Source: Paracoccaceae bacterium
Lineage (GTDB): Bacteria; Pseudomonadota; Alphaproteobacteria; Rhodobacterales; Rhodobacteraceae
DNA: 64,000 bases
Reading direction: 5' to 3'
Assembly: GCA_002402045.2 (NCBI GenBank)
Contig: NVUX02000006.1
Location: forward strand, 134,254-198,253
Shown here one piece after another: positions 8,067 through 18,120 of the stretch. A program made the position numbers and the translations under genes. The notes under the pieces were generated by a model. It did no database searches. It had not been told where the DNA came from and worked only from the letters and a program-made list of their open reading frames with translations. Numbering within the stretch: the stretch's first letter is position 1; each line of letters starts with the position of its first letter.

Positions 8067-9259
8067 GCCAACGCCTCGGAAATTTTCAACGCCAGCGCCT
8101 CGGCCACCTGTTTTTTGCTCATCCAAGGCCAGCTTTCTGCCCCGCTATCACTAATCAACACCACTTGGTTATCTGGTCCGCCCATAACGGCGCGCTCGCC
8201 CCCGACATCATTGGCCAAAATCCAATCGCAGCCCTTGCGCAGCCTTTTCGCCGTCGCGTTTTTCACCACATCATTGGTTTCCGCAGCAAACCCAATAACA
8301 AGGCTTGGGCGCCCCTTTGTTCGCTGTGCGACCGTAGCCAATATATCTGGGTTTTCAATGAGTTCCAGCTCTGGTAGCGCCTTATTTACTGTCTTCTTAA
8401 GCTTGCTTTGGCTTGCATTCACAACCCGCCAATCAGCCACCGCCGCCGCAAATACGGCTGCGTCCAAAGCGCCCGCATCCTTCACTGCCGCCGCCATTTC
8501 CAAGGCCGTTTCCACCTCGATGATCTCTGCCCCATCAGGCCGCGCCGCCTCAGCCGGCCCGGTAACAAATATAACCTCAGCCCCTAAAGAAACCAAAGCC
8601 CGCGCAATTTCTGTGCCCTGCAATCCAGACGACCGATTGGCGATATAGCGCACAGGGTCGATCGGCTCATGGGTTGGCCCCGAGGTCACCAGCACCCGCT
8701 TTCCGGTCAGCGGTCCCTCCGAAAAATAGGCTTCAATTGCCGCCATTATTTCAATAGGTTCCACCATTCGGCCATAGCCAAACTCACCGCAAGCCATGTC
8801 ACCTTCATCTGGTCCGACAAGCAGGCACCCATCCTCGCGCAAGGTATCTACATTGCGCTTGGTCGCCGAATTCTCCCACATTGCCACATTCATCGCGGGC
8901 ACGAGCAAAACTGGTTTATTGCGCGCGATCAACAAGGTAGACGCCAAATCATTTGCCAACCCGCTCGCCATTTTTGCCATTAAATCAGCTGTTGCAGGGG
9001 CCACAACCACCAAATCGGCATCCCGAGTAAGCTGGATATGCCCCATCTCGGCTTCTTCTTCGAGGTTAAATAGCGCGTTACGAACCGGCGCACCTGCAAG
9101 CGCAGAAACGCTCAACGGCGTCACAAATTCCTCAGCTGCTTTGGTCATCACCGGCACAACATTTGCGCCCGCCTTGCCTAAAAGCCTGATCAGTTCTAGA
9201 ACTTTGTAGGCGGCAATTCCGCCGCCAATAATCAGTAAAATGTTTTTACCCGTCAACAT
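8063..9259 (-). CDS. coaBC: bifunctional phosphopantothenoylcysteine decarboxylase / phosphopantothenate-cysteine ligase
   Basis: 398 residues. Catalyses two consecutive steps of coenzyme A synthesis: ligation of cysteine to 4'-phosphopantothenate (CTP-dependent, C-terminal CoaB) and FMN-dependent decarboxylation (N-terminal CoaC). The flavoprotein start [24 protein letters not shown] and the active-site segment [19 protein letters not shown] are visible. The CoaB half starts near residue 185 ([27 protein letters not shown]) and has AAVADWRV and VIGFAAET. It is the first gene of a six-gene leftward operon running through dut, rrf2, cysK, a membrane protein and moeB. CoaB consumes cysteine, so the link to cysK is sensible. 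Confidence 0.96.
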   Translation of the reverse strand: MLTGKNILLIIGGGIAAYKVLELIRLLGKAGANVVPVMTKAAEEFVTPLSVSALAGAPVRNALFNLEEEAEMGHIQLTRDADLVVVAPATADLMAKMASGLANDLASTLLIARNKPVLLVPAMNVAMWENSATKRNVDTLREDGCLLVGPDEGDMACGEFGYGRMVEPIEIMAAIEAYFSEGPLTGKRVLVTSGPTHEPIDPVRYIANRSSGLQGTEIARALVSLGAEVIFVTGPAEAARPDGAEIIEVETALEMAAAVKDAGALDAAVFAAAVADWRVVNASQSKLKKTVNKALPELELIENPDILATVAQRTKGRPSLVIGFAAETNDVVKNATAKRLRKGCDWILANDVGGERAVMGGPDNQVVLISDSGAESWPWMSKKQVAEALALKISEALA

Positions 9260-9289
9260 AGCGCCTCACATTGATCTACTAATTGAGAT

Positions 9290-9310
9290 TGTAGATACTT
9301 TATCTCTACA
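9290..9310. promoter_or_regulatory. small inverted repeat in the coaBC-cobU divergent promoter region
   Basis: The only gap between the divergent coaBC and cobU genes is 111 bp and AT-rich. Within it TGTAGA and TCTACA form a six-base inverted repeat spaced by nine bases, near the likely promoters of both genes. It could be an operator, but no matching regulator family is recognised. The gap is too short for a full cobalamin riboswitch. Confidence 0.25.
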
Positions 9311-9370
9311 TAACAAGTTTTCCCCCAAACTTTATGTGATACTTTGTGGCAAACAATTGAGCAGGCCTAA

Positions 9371-9886
9371 ATGAATAACTTAACTTTTATCCTCGGTGGC
9401 GCCAGCAGCGGAAAGTCGGCCTATGCGGAACGCATTGCTTTATCCTCCGGCCAAATTCCCGTTTACCTCGCCACCGGGCAGGCCCACGATGGCGAAATGA
9501 CTGAAAAAATCAGCCGCCATCAGGCCCGTCGGGGCGCAGAATGGCAGCTCATTGAGGCCCCGCTCAACCTTGCAGCGCCCCTGAGTACCCTCTCCCAAAA
9601 GCATGTTGTATTGCTGGATTGCCTGACCCTATGGCTATCTAACCATATGGCATTAAATTACAATATAGAGGATGAAACCAGCGCACTCCTGCATGCAATC
9701 AGTACCTGCAAAGCAAAAGTTATCGCCGTTTCCAATGAGCTTGGCCTTGGCCTCGTCCCCTCCTCACAGCTTGGCCGCGCTTTTCGGGATGCCCAAGGCC
9801 TGCTTAATCAACGTTTCGCTGAATCCGCCACCACCGTCACCTTTGTTGCCGCGGGCCTGCCGCTTTCTCTAAAGGCCCCGACATGA
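9371..9886 (+). CDS. cobU: bifunctional adenosylcobinamide kinase / guanylyltransferase
   Basis: 171 residues. Phosphorylates adenosylcobinamide and transfers GMP to it in the nucleotide-loop assembly of cobalamin. The P-loop ILGGASSGKSAYAERIAL is at the N-terminus; HQARRGAEWQLIEAPL follows, with the guanylylated His in this region. VVLLDCLTLWLSNHM is the Walker B region and AVSNELGLGLVP is the conserved C-terminal motif. It overlaps the next gene as ATGA, forming a two-gene unit. No other cobalamin genes are in the window, so it is either a salvage pair or part of a scattered pathway. Confidence 0.95.
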   Translation: MNNLTFILGGASSGKSAYAERIALSSGQIPVYLATGQAHDGEMTEKISRHQARRGAEWQLIEAPLNLAAPLSTLSQKHVVLLDCLTLWLSNHMALNYNIEDETSALLHAISTCKAKVIAVSNELGLGLVPSSQLGRAFRDAQGLLNQRFAESATTVTFVAAGLPLSLKAPT

Positions 9887-10470
9887 CCACCTCTTACTGG
9901 TTTGTGCGCCACGGCCCGACACATGCAAAAGGTTTTTGTGGCCATACCGACCTCCCCGCCGACCTTACAGATACAGCCCAAATTGAGCGCCTCAAAGCTT
10001 TCCTCCCTACGGATGCCAAAATTCTCTCGTCTGACCTCAGCCGCACCCGAGAAACCGCGCGCGCTATTTATAACGGCCAGCAAAGGCTTCCTGAAGCGCC
10101 TGAATTTCGGGAGATGCATTTTGGCGATTGGGAGGGGAGAGCTTTTGAATCTGTTGAAAAATCAGACCCCGCCCTATGGCGCGCATTTTGGGAATCTCCG
10201 GGAAGCGCGGCCCCCCCTAATGGGGAAAGCTGGCACCAGCTCACGGGTCGCATTGAAGCTGCCCTCTCAAACCTTCATCAATCAGGCCCGCAAGGAAATA
10301 TAATCGTATCCGCCCATTTCGCGGTGATACTGGCGGCCCTTCAGCTCGCCACCGGTATGCCCGCCGCCGCTGTATTCTCGTTCAAAATCAACAATTTTTC
10401 GGTAACAAAGCTGGATTACCTGCACGAATCGAACAATTGGAGAGTAATGGGCGTAAATATTTTGGCCTAG
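9883..10470 (+). CDS. histidine phosphatase family protein, probable alpha-ribazole phosphatase (CobC-like)
   Basis: 195 residues of the phosphoglycerate-mutase-like histidine phosphatase superfamily. The catalytic histidine is in WFVRHGPTHAKG (RHG motif), the second arginine in SSDLSRTRETAR, the acid in FREMHFGDWEGRAFE, and the C-terminal histidine in IIVSAHFAVILAAL. GDWEGR is also typical of CobC. Overlap with cobU as ATGA suggests it removes the 5'-phosphate from alpha-ribazole phosphate or from cobalamin-phosphate in nucleotide-loop assembly. The superfamily is broad, so the substrate rests on gene context. It converges with the DUF1194 gene, one base apart. Confidence 0.82.
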   Translation: MTTSYWFVRHGPTHAKGFCGHTDLPADLTDTAQIERLKAFLPTDAKILSSDLSRTRETARAIYNGQQRLPEAPEFREMHFGDWEGRAFESVEKSDPALWRAFWESPGSAAPPNGESWHQLTGRIEAALSNLHQSGPQGNIIVSAHFAVILAALQLATGMPAAAVFSFKINNFSVTKLDYLHESNNWRVMGVNILA

Positions 10471-10471
10471 C

Positions 10472-11149
10472 TTAATTTAGCTGACTCAGCGCCAATACCG
10501 TAAGCTCCCGCAAGAGTTTTCGCTTAATCGCGCGCTCATAATCAGTGTAGCCGGTGGCCACTTCAACAAAAGCATTCGCCCCATAAATAACTTCTTGTTG
10601 GTAGTATTGTCGTAATGCGCCGCCATCAGTGGTCGTAACCACCAGTCCGTTTACTGTGATATTGGAAAAGTCATAGTTCAGCAAAGCCTGCTTTGGGCGA
10701 AATCCGGCGTTGTTAATCCCGTCGCCTGAAATGTCCAAAGTTTGGCGCCAGCAGTCGGGGCCAATCGCTAGCTGTTCGGCCCCAAAACCCATTGCGCTCC
10801 CCAAGGCTGTTGGCGCATTTGAGGCGCTGCGCCCATGTTGGCCTATTACCGCGATTGCGTGGTTCACTTGTTCATGACCAAGCACCTCAATCCATGGCAA
10901 AATTACAACTTGATGCGTACGCCCACTCCACTCATAAACCATGAGCGCCACATGCCCGCCGCCATCCCCAATAAGGGCGCGGCGCACCCGAGGGTCATCA
11001 AGCGCTTCAGCCAGCCCGACCATTTGCAAATTGTATTCAACCGCATCCACAGAGGAGGACACATCCAACCCGAGCGCCAAGGCGTGCCGACATTCGGCCT
11101 GCAAAGGCCCCGCCAAAAGTGTCAAAACAATGGCGCTGGCTTTAATCAT
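10472..11149 (-). CDS. DUF1194 protein (VWA-like), secreted
   Basis: 225 residues with a signal peptide ([15 protein letters not shown], cleavage probable after QA). The mature part starts [21 protein letters not shown], where DVSSS fits the metal-binding DxSxS motif of von Willebrand factor A domains. [12 protein letters not shown] and [12 protein letters not shown] complete a VWA-like fold. DUF1194 members are common in Rhodobacteraceae, and no function is established. Its ATG overlaps the end of lepA by 8 bp, so it is expressed behind lepA. A periplasmic, metal-dependent adhesion or sensing role is inference. Confidence 0.85.
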   Translation of the reverse strand: MIKASAIVLTLLAGPLQAECRHALALGLDVSSSVDAVEYNLQMVGLAEALDDPRVRRALIGDGGGHVALMVYEWSGRTHQVVILPWIEVLGHEQVNHAIAVIGQHGRSASNAPTALGSAMGFGAEQLAIGPDCWRQTLDISGDGINNAGFRPKQALLNYDFSNITVNGLVVTTTDGGALRQYYQQEVIYGANAFVEVATGYTDYERAIKRKLLRELTVLALSQLN

Positions 11150-12941
11150 CCATCTTCAAGGCGCTGATAAACGCAGATTGCGGGATACTCACCCGGCCAA
11201 ACTCCCGCATCTTCTTCTTACCTTTTTTCTGCTTGTCGAGCAGCTTGCGTTTCCGCGTGGCGTCCCCGCCATAGCATTTTGCAGTCACATCTTTGCGCAA
11301 GGCCGAAATCGTTTCCCGCGCAATAACCCGCCCGCCAATCGCCGCCTGAATCGGAATTTTAAACATGTGCTGCGGAATCAGCTCTTTGAGCTTGGCGCAC
11401 ATCGCCCGCCCACGCGCTTCGGCCCGTGCGCGGTGCACCATTGTGCTAAGCGCGTCCACAGGCTCGTCATTCACCAAAATCTGCATCTTCACCAGCTGAT
11501 CTTCGGTATAGCCTTCCATGTGATAGTCAAAGCTCGCATAGCCCTTGGTGACCGATTTCAGCCGGTCATAAAAGTCAAACACCACTTCGTTTAACGGTAA
11601 ATCATATACAACCATCGCCCGCGTGCCTGCATAGGTCAGGTCTATCTGAATCCCGCGTCTGTCTTGGCACAGCTTCAGCACATCGCCGAGGTATTCATCT
11701 GGCACCAAAATCGTCGCCTTAATCCGAGGCTCCTCAATATGGTCCACCACTGTTAGGTCTGGCATATCAGCTGGGTTATGCAGCTCCACCACAGAGCCAT
11801 CACGCAAAAACACCTTGTATATCACCGAGGGCGCGGTGGTGATCAGGTCAATATCGTATTCCCTCTCCAGCCGGTCACGGATAACCTCAAGGTGCAAAAG
11901 CCCAAGGAAGCCACAGCGAAAACCAAAGCCCAGCGCCGCCGAGCTTTCGGTTTCATAGCTAAAAGACGCATCATTCAGCGCCAGCTTTTCAATGCTCTCC
12001 CGTAGGTCCTCAAAAAGGGCAGTATCCACCGGAAACAAGCCGCAAAACACAACGGGCTGTGCGGGCTTAAAGCCGGGCAAGGCGACCTCAATTCCATTTT
12101 TATCATTGGTTATCGTATCGCCCACGCGGGTATCCCGCACCTGCTTGATGCTCGCGGTCAAATATCCGATTTCACCCGGCCCAAGCTCATCAATCGGCTG
12201 CATGTCGGGCTTAAACACCCCTACGCGGTCCACCTGGTAGCTGGCATTTGTCGCCATCATTCTGATCTTTTCGCCACGTTTCAGCACGCCGTCAATCACG
12301 CGCACCAGCACGACAACACCCAAATATGGGTCGTACCAGCTGTCCACCAGCATGGCTTTTAGCGGTGCGTTCGCATCGCCCTCTGGCGCAGGCAAACGCT
12401 TCACAATCGCTTCCAGCACGTCTGGGATCCCAACACCGGTTTTGGCCGAAATCATCACGGCGTCCGAGGCATCAATCCCGATCACATCTTCAATTTGCTC
12501 GCAAACCCGTTCCGGCTCGGCGGCGGGCAGGTCGATCTTGTTCAGCACCGGAATAATCTCGTGGTCAGCCTCAATCGCCTGATACACATTCGCCAGCGTT
12601 TGGGCCTCTATGCCCTGCGCCGCATCCACCACCAAAAGCGAGCCCTCAACGGCCCGCATGCTGCGGCTTACCTCATAGGCAAAATCCACGTGGCCCGGGG
12701 TGTCGATCAGGTTTAGCACATAGGTTTCGCCATCATTGGCCTTATACTCAATGCGCACCGTGTTGGCCTTAATGGTAATGCCGCGCTCGCGCTCAATGTC
12801 CATACTGTCCAGCAGCTGCGCCTGCATATCGCGGTCGGCCACCGTGCCGGTGCTCTGGATAAGCCGGTCTGCGAGGGTGGATTTCCCGTGGTCAATATGC
12901 GCCACGATCGAAAAATTACGGATGTTTTTAAGCTTTGTCAT
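11142..12941 (-). CDS. lepA: elongation factor 4 (LepA), back-translocating ribosomal GTPase
   Basis: 599 residues from the ATG at 12941, the normal LepA length; the ORF-track start 17 codons upstream adds an atypical leader. Ribosome-binding GTPase that acts on stalled or mistranslocated ribosomes and affects initiation and fidelity. G motifs are complete: [14 protein letters not shown] (G1), [11 protein letters not shown] (G2), [10 protein letters not shown] (G3) and [13 protein letters not shown] (G4). The LepA-specific C-terminal domain is present ([26 protein letters not shown]), which distinguishes it from EF-G. It ends in ISALKMDD, overlapping the downstream DUF1194 gene. Confidence 0.97.
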   Translation of the reverse strand: MTKLKNIRNFSIVAHIDHGKSTLADRLIQSTGTVADRDMQAQLLDSMDIERERGITIKANTVRIEYKANDGETYVLNLIDTPGHVDFAYEVSRSMRAVEGSLLVVDAAQGIEAQTLANVYQAIEADHEIIPVLNKIDLPAAEPERVCEQIEDVIGIDASDAVMISAKTGVGIPDVLEAIVKRLPAPEGDANAPLKAMLVDSWYDPYLGVVVLVRVIDGVLKRGEKIRMMATNASYQVDRVGVFKPDMQPIDELGPGEIGYLTASIKQVRDTRVGDTITNDKNGIEVALPGFKPAQPVVFCGLFPVDTALFEDLRESIEKLALNDASFSYETESSAALGFGFRCGFLGLLHLEVIRDRLEREYDIDLITTAPSVIYKVFLRDGSVVELHNPADMPDLTVVDHIEEPRIKATILVPDEYLGDVLKLCQDRRGIQIDLTYAGTRAMVVYDLPLNEVVFDFYDRLKSVTKGYASFDYHMEGYTEDQLVKMQILVNDEPVDALSTMVHRARAEARGRAMCAKLKELIPQHMFKIPIQAAIGGRVIARETISALRKDVTAKCYGGDATRKRKLLDKQKKGKKKMREFGRVSIPQSAFISALKMDD

Positions 12942-12988
12942 GAGGGAGGGTATGATTGGATTCGAAGAAGAGGTCAAGCTACGCAATG

Positions 12989-13444
12989 TCACGCATATTT
13001 CGGTCGAGTTGAGCCCCTAATCCGATTGGACGCCTTATAACCAAATCGTTCAAAATTATATTTTGGAACAGAAATGATTAACCCGCGTTCAATTATTTCG
13101 CCATCCGCATCTATCGAACAGATTGCATCCAATCGTGAGCCACGCTCAATATTTATCGATTCAAATATTTCTTGGGCCCGCGCTTCGCTTGGCGGAACAC
13201 ATGTTGACCAAGACTCTAGAAACCATTTTGGAACATCGTTTCGTGGTATCGCAAAATATTTTCGCGACGTCCTCTCATCGTCAATGCCGACTAGAATCCC
13301 TCGAAACCCGCCAACATAAGAAAGTGAAAATGCGCCTTCCGGCATGGGCGGTCTTGAGAAGAATCCACCCTTATAATAGTCGTAACCTGCATATCCAGCA
13401 CCAGAAATTACTACGATAGCTATGAGCTTTTTCCACACATTCAC
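12989..13444 (-). CDS. hypothetical protein with N-terminal membrane anchor
   Basis: 151 residues. One N-terminal hydrophobic segment ([20 protein letters not shown]) is followed by a soluble, mostly polar domain ([33 protein letters not shown]...). Two cysteines (STCVPP and AICSID) could pair if it faces the periplasm. I do not recognise a family. Its stop is 47 bp upstream of the lepA start on the same strand, so it may be co-transcribed. Reading-frame length and protein-like composition support a real gene. Confidence 0.6.
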   Translation of the reverse strand: MNVWKKLIAIVVISGAGYAGYDYYKGGFFSRPPMPEGAFSLSYVGGFRGILVGIDDERTSRKYFAIPRNDVPKWFLESWSTCVPPSEARAQEIFESINIERGSRLDAICSIDADGEIIERGLIISVPKYNFERFGYKASNRIRGSTRPKYA

Positions 13445-13606
13445 ACTCCTCAGTTCAACCTATAATATGCCTACAATACAATTGACCTATTTAATCTCAA
13501 GCCCAAAACTGCGTGCATAATGCCTACATAGGGCGAGCTTCCAACTCAAGAAATCCACCAAACATTTCCCCCTTGCATCCCCCCGCCAAATCCCCATCAT
13601 GCCCCC

Positions 13607-14815
13607 ATGAAAATCAGCCTCCCCATCCTCTTCATCATCATCACCGTCGCCATGGATTCCATCGGCATCGGCCTGATGATGCCTGTCATGCCAGACCTCA
13701 TCCGTGAGATCACCGGAGAGACCGTTTCCCAGGCCGCCGTGTGGGGCGGGATGATGGCGTTTACCTATGCCGGAATGCAATTCCTGTTTGGCCCCACCAT
13801 CGGCAACTTGTCAGATAGTTTTGGCCGCCGCCCTGTGCTGCTTACATCGCTCGTCATCATGTCGCTCAGCTACCTTATTTTTGCACAGGCCCAAGTAATT
13901 TGGCTGCTATTTGTCGCCCGCGCCATCACCGGCATTACGGGGGCTACCTTTGCCACCGCCAATGCCTATATGGCTGATATCACCCCAGCCGAAAAGCGTG
14001 CCGCCAGCTTTGGCATGGTTGGCGCGGCCTTTGGGGTTGGCTTTGTAATTGGCCCCGCAATCGGCGGCCTTCTCGGGCAGTTCGGCCCCCGCGCACCGTT
14101 TTATGTGGCCGCCGCCGTTGCGGCCCTCAACGCCATATTCGGCTATTTTTTCCTACCGGAAACCTTGCCAAAAGAAAAACGCCGCCCCTTTGATTTCGGC
14201 CGCATCAACCCATTTACAGCCCTGATGCGCCTACGACACGTGCCCGAAATCGGTGGGCTAGCGCTGGTGTTTTTCCTGTTTTCTGTCGGGCAAAATGTAT
14301 ACCCGTCTGTGTGGGCATATTTCACAACCGAAAAATTCGGTTTTGACTCCAAAATGATTGGTATAAGTCTTGCCGTATTCGGATTGTTCATGGCACTGGT
14401 GCAAGGTGGCCTGATCCGCGTTGTCATCCCCCGCTTTGGCGAATGGAACACAGCCCGTGTAGCCATTGCCCTCAATGCCGTTGTTCTGGTGATCACCGGC
14501 TTTATTTCCAGCACGGTTTTACTGTTTATGCTGATGCCAATTATGGCCCTCGGGGTTATCGCGTCACCGGCGTTGCAGGGGATGATGTCCAAAGCCACAT
14601 CGTCTGAAAACCAAGGTGAATTACAAGGGGTTCTGGCCTCGGTCCAAGGCCTCGCCATGATCATTTCCCCCCTGCTGATGACCTCACTGTTCCGCACCTT
14701 TACCAGCGAAACGACACCGTTTTACTTGCCCGGTGCACCATTCATCGCCGCCGCCGCGCTCTGTGCTTTGGCCTTTGCGATACTCGTGTTCTCTCGCGCC
14801 AAACTGCAACCATAG
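13607..14815 (+). CDS. MFS transporter, TetA/TCR-like drug:H+ antiporter family
   Basis: 402 residues with about 12 membrane helices. The start [25 protein letters not shown] matches the TCR/TetA subgroup (motif D1: [13 protein letters not shown]). The loop 2-3 motif A is [14 protein letters not shown], and the antiporter motif C region is [19 protein letters not shown]. This subgroup exports tetracyclines or other small molecules in exchange for protons; substrate and any resistance role cannot be inferred from sequence. The start lacks a visible Shine-Dalgarno sequence (upstream is C-rich), so initiation may be leaderless or weak. It stands alone between the lepA unit and the purine operon. 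Confidence 0.88.
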   Translation: MKISLPILFIIITVAMDSIGIGLMMPVMPDLIREITGETVSQAAVWGGMMAFTYAGMQFLFGPTIGNLSDSFGRRPVLLTSLVIMSLSYLIFAQAQVIWLLFVARAITGITGATFATANAYMADITPAEKRAASFGMVGAAFGVGFVIGPAIGGLLGQFGPRAPFYVAAAVAALNAIFGYFFLPETLPKEKRRPFDFGRINPFTALMRLRHVPEIGGLALVFFLFSVGQNVYPSVWAYFTTEKFGFDSKMIGISLAVFGLFMALVQGGLIRVVIPRFGEWNTARVAIALNAVVLVITGFISSTVLLFMLMPIMALGVIASPALQGMMSKATSSENQGELQGVLASVQGLAMIISPLLMTSLFRTFTSETTPFYLPGAPFIAAAALCALAFAILVFSRAKLQP

Positions 14816-14955
14816 CGGCGCATCAACCACCCACTACTTTGCAGCACCCCACCCGCGCCGCGCGGCAAAACCTGCGCTCCTGGCTGGCAATCCGGCCTGC
14901 CTGAAGCGAGGTGGCCCGTAGGGTCGCCGAGGGAAGGCACGCTGCTGGCAAAGGA

Positions 14956-14986
14956 AAAGGCCCGCGCACAAGCACGGGCCTTTCTA
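14956..14986. terminator. bidirectional hairpin terminator between MFS gene and BMP gene
   Basis: AAAGGCCCG and CGGGCCTTT form a perfect nine-base stem with a ten-base loop, flanked by T-rich sequence on the + side and A/T-rich sequence on the other. It lies between the convergent MFS gene and the last gene of the purine operon and probably ends both transcripts. Confidence 0.75.
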
Positions 14987-15003
14987 TCTTTCTGTGCTTT
15001 ACC

Positions 15004-16086
15004 TTAGTTCGGCAATGAGCCGTCTAAGCCTTCAACGTAAAAGTTCATGCCTGCCAAGGTGCCATCGTCGGCCACTTCGCCGTCAGCCAGCCAAACAGAG
15101 CCGTCTTGCTTGTTGATTGGCCCCGTAAACGGGAACACTTCACCAGCTGCGATTGCTGCAATCGTAGCTTCGGCACGTGCGGCCACATCGGCTGGCAGCT
15201 TGTCAGAGAGCGGTGCAAAAGCAACCATGCCTTCGGCAATGCCGTCCCACGTGTCAACACTTTCCCATGTGCCATCCATAACAGCTTGAACCCGCTCAAT
15301 GTAATAAGGGCCCCAATCATCCAGAATAGATGTCAACTGAGCGTTCGGCCCAAAAGCGGCCATATCTGACGCTTGCCCAAAAGCAAAAATGCCTTTGTCT
15401 TCAGCAATTGTCATGGCGGATGGTGTATCCGTGTGCTGCATAATCACATCAACACCTTGCTCGATTAGCGCATTTGCGGCATCGGCTTCTTTGCCTGGGT
15501 CTAGCCAAGTGTATACCCACACAACTTTAAACTCTACATCGGGGTTAATAGATTTGGCACCCAAATATGCTGCATTAATGCCCCGAACAACTTCAGGAAT
15601 TGGGAAAGACGCGATATAGCCAATTTTGTTGGATTCCGTCATCGCGCCAGCGATTTCGCCAATCACATAACGGCCCTCATAAAAACGAGCCGAGTATGTC
15701 GTTACATTGTCTGCTCTCTTATAGCCCGTGGCGTGCTCAAAAACCACATCAGGGAATTCAGCCGCTACGTTCAAAGTGGGGTCCATATAGCCAAAGGACG
15801 TCGTGAAAATGATGTCCACGCCGCTGCGTGCCATTTGGCTCATCACGCGCTCTGCGTCAGCACCTTCAGGCACGGCCTCTACATAAGAGGTTTCAACGCG
15901 ATCGCCAAATTCAGCTTCTACTTCTAATCGGGCTTGGTCATGCTGATATGTCCAGCCGTTATCGCCAACGGTTCCAACATAGATAAATCCGACCTTGACC
16001 GGACCCTCGTGGGATTCAGCTTGCGCACTCCCCGCAAGGGCTAAGCCCATGACTGCCGCAGCCGCCAGTGTTATGCTAAATTTCAT
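15004..16086 (-). CDS. BMP-family (PnrA-like) substrate-binding protein of the purine/nucleoside ABC importer
   Basis: 360 residues from the ATG at 16086, which has GGAGG at good spacing; the longer ORF start is rejected. A Sec signal peptide (MKFSITLAAAAVMGLALAGSAQA) delivers it to the periplasm, with no lipobox. The mature protein reads VKVGFIYVGTVGDNGWTYQHD, the BMP family signature; the family binds nucleosides in PnrA, or other purine compounds. It is the last gene of an eight-gene operon behind two permeases and the ATPase. Lying with xanthine dehydrogenase genes, its ligand is probably a purine base or nucleoside. Confidence 0.92.
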   Translation of the reverse strand: MKFSITLAAAAVMGLALAGSAQAESHEGPVKVGFIYVGTVGDNGWTYQHDQARLEVEAEFGDRVETSYVEAVPEGADAERVMSQMARSGVDIIFTTSFGYMDPTLNVAAEFPDVVFEHATGYKRADNVTTYSARFYEGRYVIGEIAGAMTESNKIGYIASFPIPEVVRGINAAYLGAKSINPDVEFKVVWVYTWLDPGKEADAANALIEQGVDVIMQHTDTPSAMTIAEDKGIFAFGQASDMAAFGPNAQLTSILDDWGPYYIERVQAVMDGTWESVDTWDGIAEGMVAFAPLSDKLPADVAARAEATIAAIAAGEVFPFTGPINKQDGSVWLADGEVADDGTLAGMNFYVEGLDGSLPN

Positions 16087-16117
16087 TTCAAACCTCCGTT
16101 TGGATTGTTGGCCTCGC

Positions 16118-17050
16118 CTAATGCGAAGCATGAAAAGACTTCCCCAGACAGGCGGGCGCATTGATGCTCGCCTTCTTCCGGTCAGCCGACATAATAACCA
16201 AAACCACGATGGTTACAATATAAGGTGTCATCGAAAGATAGGCCCCCGATATGCTGATACCGAGCGCTTGCAGGCTCAGCTGCAAAATGGTGATACCGCC
16301 AAACATGTAAGCCCCGAGGATAACCCGCCACGGCTTCCACGCGGCAAATACCACAATCGCTAGCGCGATCCAGCCCACACCGGCGGTCATGCCCTCTGTC
16401 CATTGCGGTACGCGCACTAGGCTCACATAAGCACCGCCAAGCCCCGCACAGGCCCCGCCAAACATAATAGCGCCAAAGCGGATAAGCTGCACATTATAAC
16501 CAAGCGAATGCGCCGCCTCATGGTTTTCACCGCACGCCCGCAGCACCAGCCCCGAGCGGGTGCGGTTGAGGAAATACCACACGGCGAACACCAGCACTAA
16601 TGACCCGTAAATCACCGGATCATGGGAGAAAAACAGTCGGCCAACCACAGGAAGGTCGGTCAGCCCTTCCACCTCCAGCCGCGGCATGCGTGGCGGGCGA
16701 ATGCCATTATAGGAGCGGCCCATAAGCGCCGCCATTCCGAGGCCAAACAGCGTAAGCGCCAGCCCCGTGGCCACTTGGTTTGACAGCAGATATTGCGTAA
16801 GAAACGCAAACACCATCGAAACGATAGCGCCACCCACAGCCGCGCCCACCAGCCCGAGCATCGGGCTATCGGTATTCACCGCCACAATAAATCCGCACAC
16901 GGCACCGATAATCATCATGCCTTCGACGCCGAGGTTGAGCACGCCTGATTTTTCCACCACCAGCTCACCAATGGCAGCCAGAAGGATGGGCGTAGCTGCA
17001 CCAATAAGCAGCACAATCATAGCCACCGGACTAAGAGAAGAAAAATCCAT
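16118..17050 (-). CDS. ABC transporter permease (YufQ/BmpD type) for purines or nucleosides
   Basis: 310 residues with about eight to nine membrane helices; a BPD_transp_2-type permease. Family landmarks are LLAAIGELVVEKSGVLNLGVEGMM (about residues 23-46) and the cytoplasmic coupling segment LRACGENHEAAHSLGYNV (about 187-204). Its start overlaps the stop of the other permease by one base (TAATG). It forms the inner-membrane channel with the preceding permease, powered by the tandem-domain ATPase encoded upstream. Confidence 0.92.
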   Translation of the reverse strand: MDFSSLSPVAMIVLLIGAATPILLAAIGELVVEKSGVLNLGVEGMMIIGAVCGFIVAVNTDSPMLGLVGAAVGGAIVSMVFAFLTQYLLSNQVATGLALTLFGLGMAALMGRSYNGIRPPRMPRLEVEGLTDLPVVGRLFFSHDPVIYGSLVLVFAVWYFLNRTRSGLVLRACGENHEAAHSLGYNVQLIRFGAIMFGGACAGLGGAYVSLVRVPQWTEGMTAGVGWIALAIVVFAAWKPWRVILGAYMFGGITILQLSLQALGISISGAYLSMTPYIVTIVVLVIMSADRKKASINAPACLGKSFHASH

Positions 17051-18120
17051 TATGCAGCCCTCCGCACGCGTATTACGCGGTAATTAATAAGTATCTCGAA
17101 CCCGAGCAGGAAAAACAACATCATGCCTTGAAACACCGTTACGGCCGCTGCGGGCAGCTTCAAAAGAAACTGCGCGTTTTCGCCGCCAATATACGTGCCC
17201 GCAAGCACAACCCCCGCCAGCAATATCCCTATCGGATTAAGCCGACCGAGGAATGCTACGATGATCGCGGTAAAGCCATAACCTACAGGGAAATCAATCG
17301 TCAGCTTGCCCGCCGCGCCCGTAAGCTCAAACAGCCCCGCCAGCCCCGCCGCCGCGCCTGAAATACCCAGCGTAACCGCGATGATAATACCGGGCTTAAC
17401 CCCGGCAAACCGTGCCGCCCTCGGGCTTTCACCCGTTAGCTTTATCTGAAAGCCCAGCGCATGTTTTTGCAGCAGGAAAAACGCGCCCGCCAGCAAAAGC
17501 AGCATCACCACGCCGCCCGCATCTATGCCCAGCGGGTCAAAAAAATCGGGCAACGAAGTGGGATCATTGCGCGCCAAATTGCGGCTTTCGGGAAAGCCCA
17601 TGCCCTCTGGATTGCGCAAAACGCCCTGCACCATCTGGGCCAAAAGGTTTTCGGCCACATAAACCAGCATCAGCGAAACCAGAATTTCGTTGGCATTAAA
17701 CCGTATCTTCAGCACCGCAGGGATCAACGCCCAAAGCGCGCCCCCAATTGCAGCAGCCACCGCCATAAGCGGCAATATCCACCAGCCTGTGCTACCCCAA
17801 AGTGCCAGCCCTACGGCCCCACCCGAAAGCGCTCCAATCACAAATTGCCCCTCGGCCCCGATATTCCAAACCCCGGCCTTAAAACCAATGGAAAGCCCCA
17901 TCGCAATCAAAATCAGCGGCGAGGCCTTAACGAAAAGCTGCGACAGATTATAGCTGTCGATAAACGGATCAATAAACAGCAGGTAAATCGCGTCAAACGG
18001 GTTGATCCCCATCGCGAGAAATAGCGCTCCACCTACAACCATGGTCGAAACCACGGCCAAAACCGGCGTTAAATACAGCATCGTCTTTGACGACTGCTGA
18101 CGTTGTTCAAGCCTCAGCAT
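17050..18120 (-). CDS. ABC transporter permease (YufP/BmpC type) for purines or nucleosides
   Basis: 356 residues from the ATG at 18120, preceded by GGAAGGG; an in-frame ATG seven codons upstream is possible. A BPD_transp_2-type permease with about ten helices. Landmarks are GLSIGFKAGVWNIGAEGQFVIGAL (about residues 75-100) and LTGESPRAARFAGVKPG (coupling loop, about 225-240). It pairs with the next permease to make the heterodimeric channel of the BMP-type importer. It overlaps the end of the ATPase gene by 14 bp. Confidence 0.92.
   Translation of the reverse strand: MLRLEQRQQSSKTMLYLTPVLAVVSTMVVGGALFLAMGINPFDAIYLLFIDPFIDSYNLSQLFVKASPLILIAMGLSIGFKAGVWNIGAEGQFVIGALSGGAVGLALWGSTGWWILPLMAVAAAIGGALWALIPAVLKIRFNANEILVSLMLVYVAENLLAQMVQGVLRNPEGMGFPESRNLARNDPTSLPDFFDPLGIDAGGVVMLLLLAGAFFLLQKHALGFQIKLTGESPRAARFAGVKPGIIIAVTLGISGAAAGLAGLFELTGAAGKLTIDFPVGYGFTAIIVAFLGRLNPIGILLAGVVLAGTYIGGENAQFLLKLPAAAVTVFQGMMLFFLLGFEILINYRVIRVRRAA

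Noticed and set aside
9260-9370. Possible cobalamin riboswitch before cobU
   Set aside because: The gap is only 111 bp, AT-rich and shared with the coaBC promoter; no B12-box-like sequence was seen.
17461-18024. 187-codon plus-strand ORF
   Set aside because: Antisense to the ABC permease gene, with a His/Gln/Arg-rich translation typical of a shadow frame.
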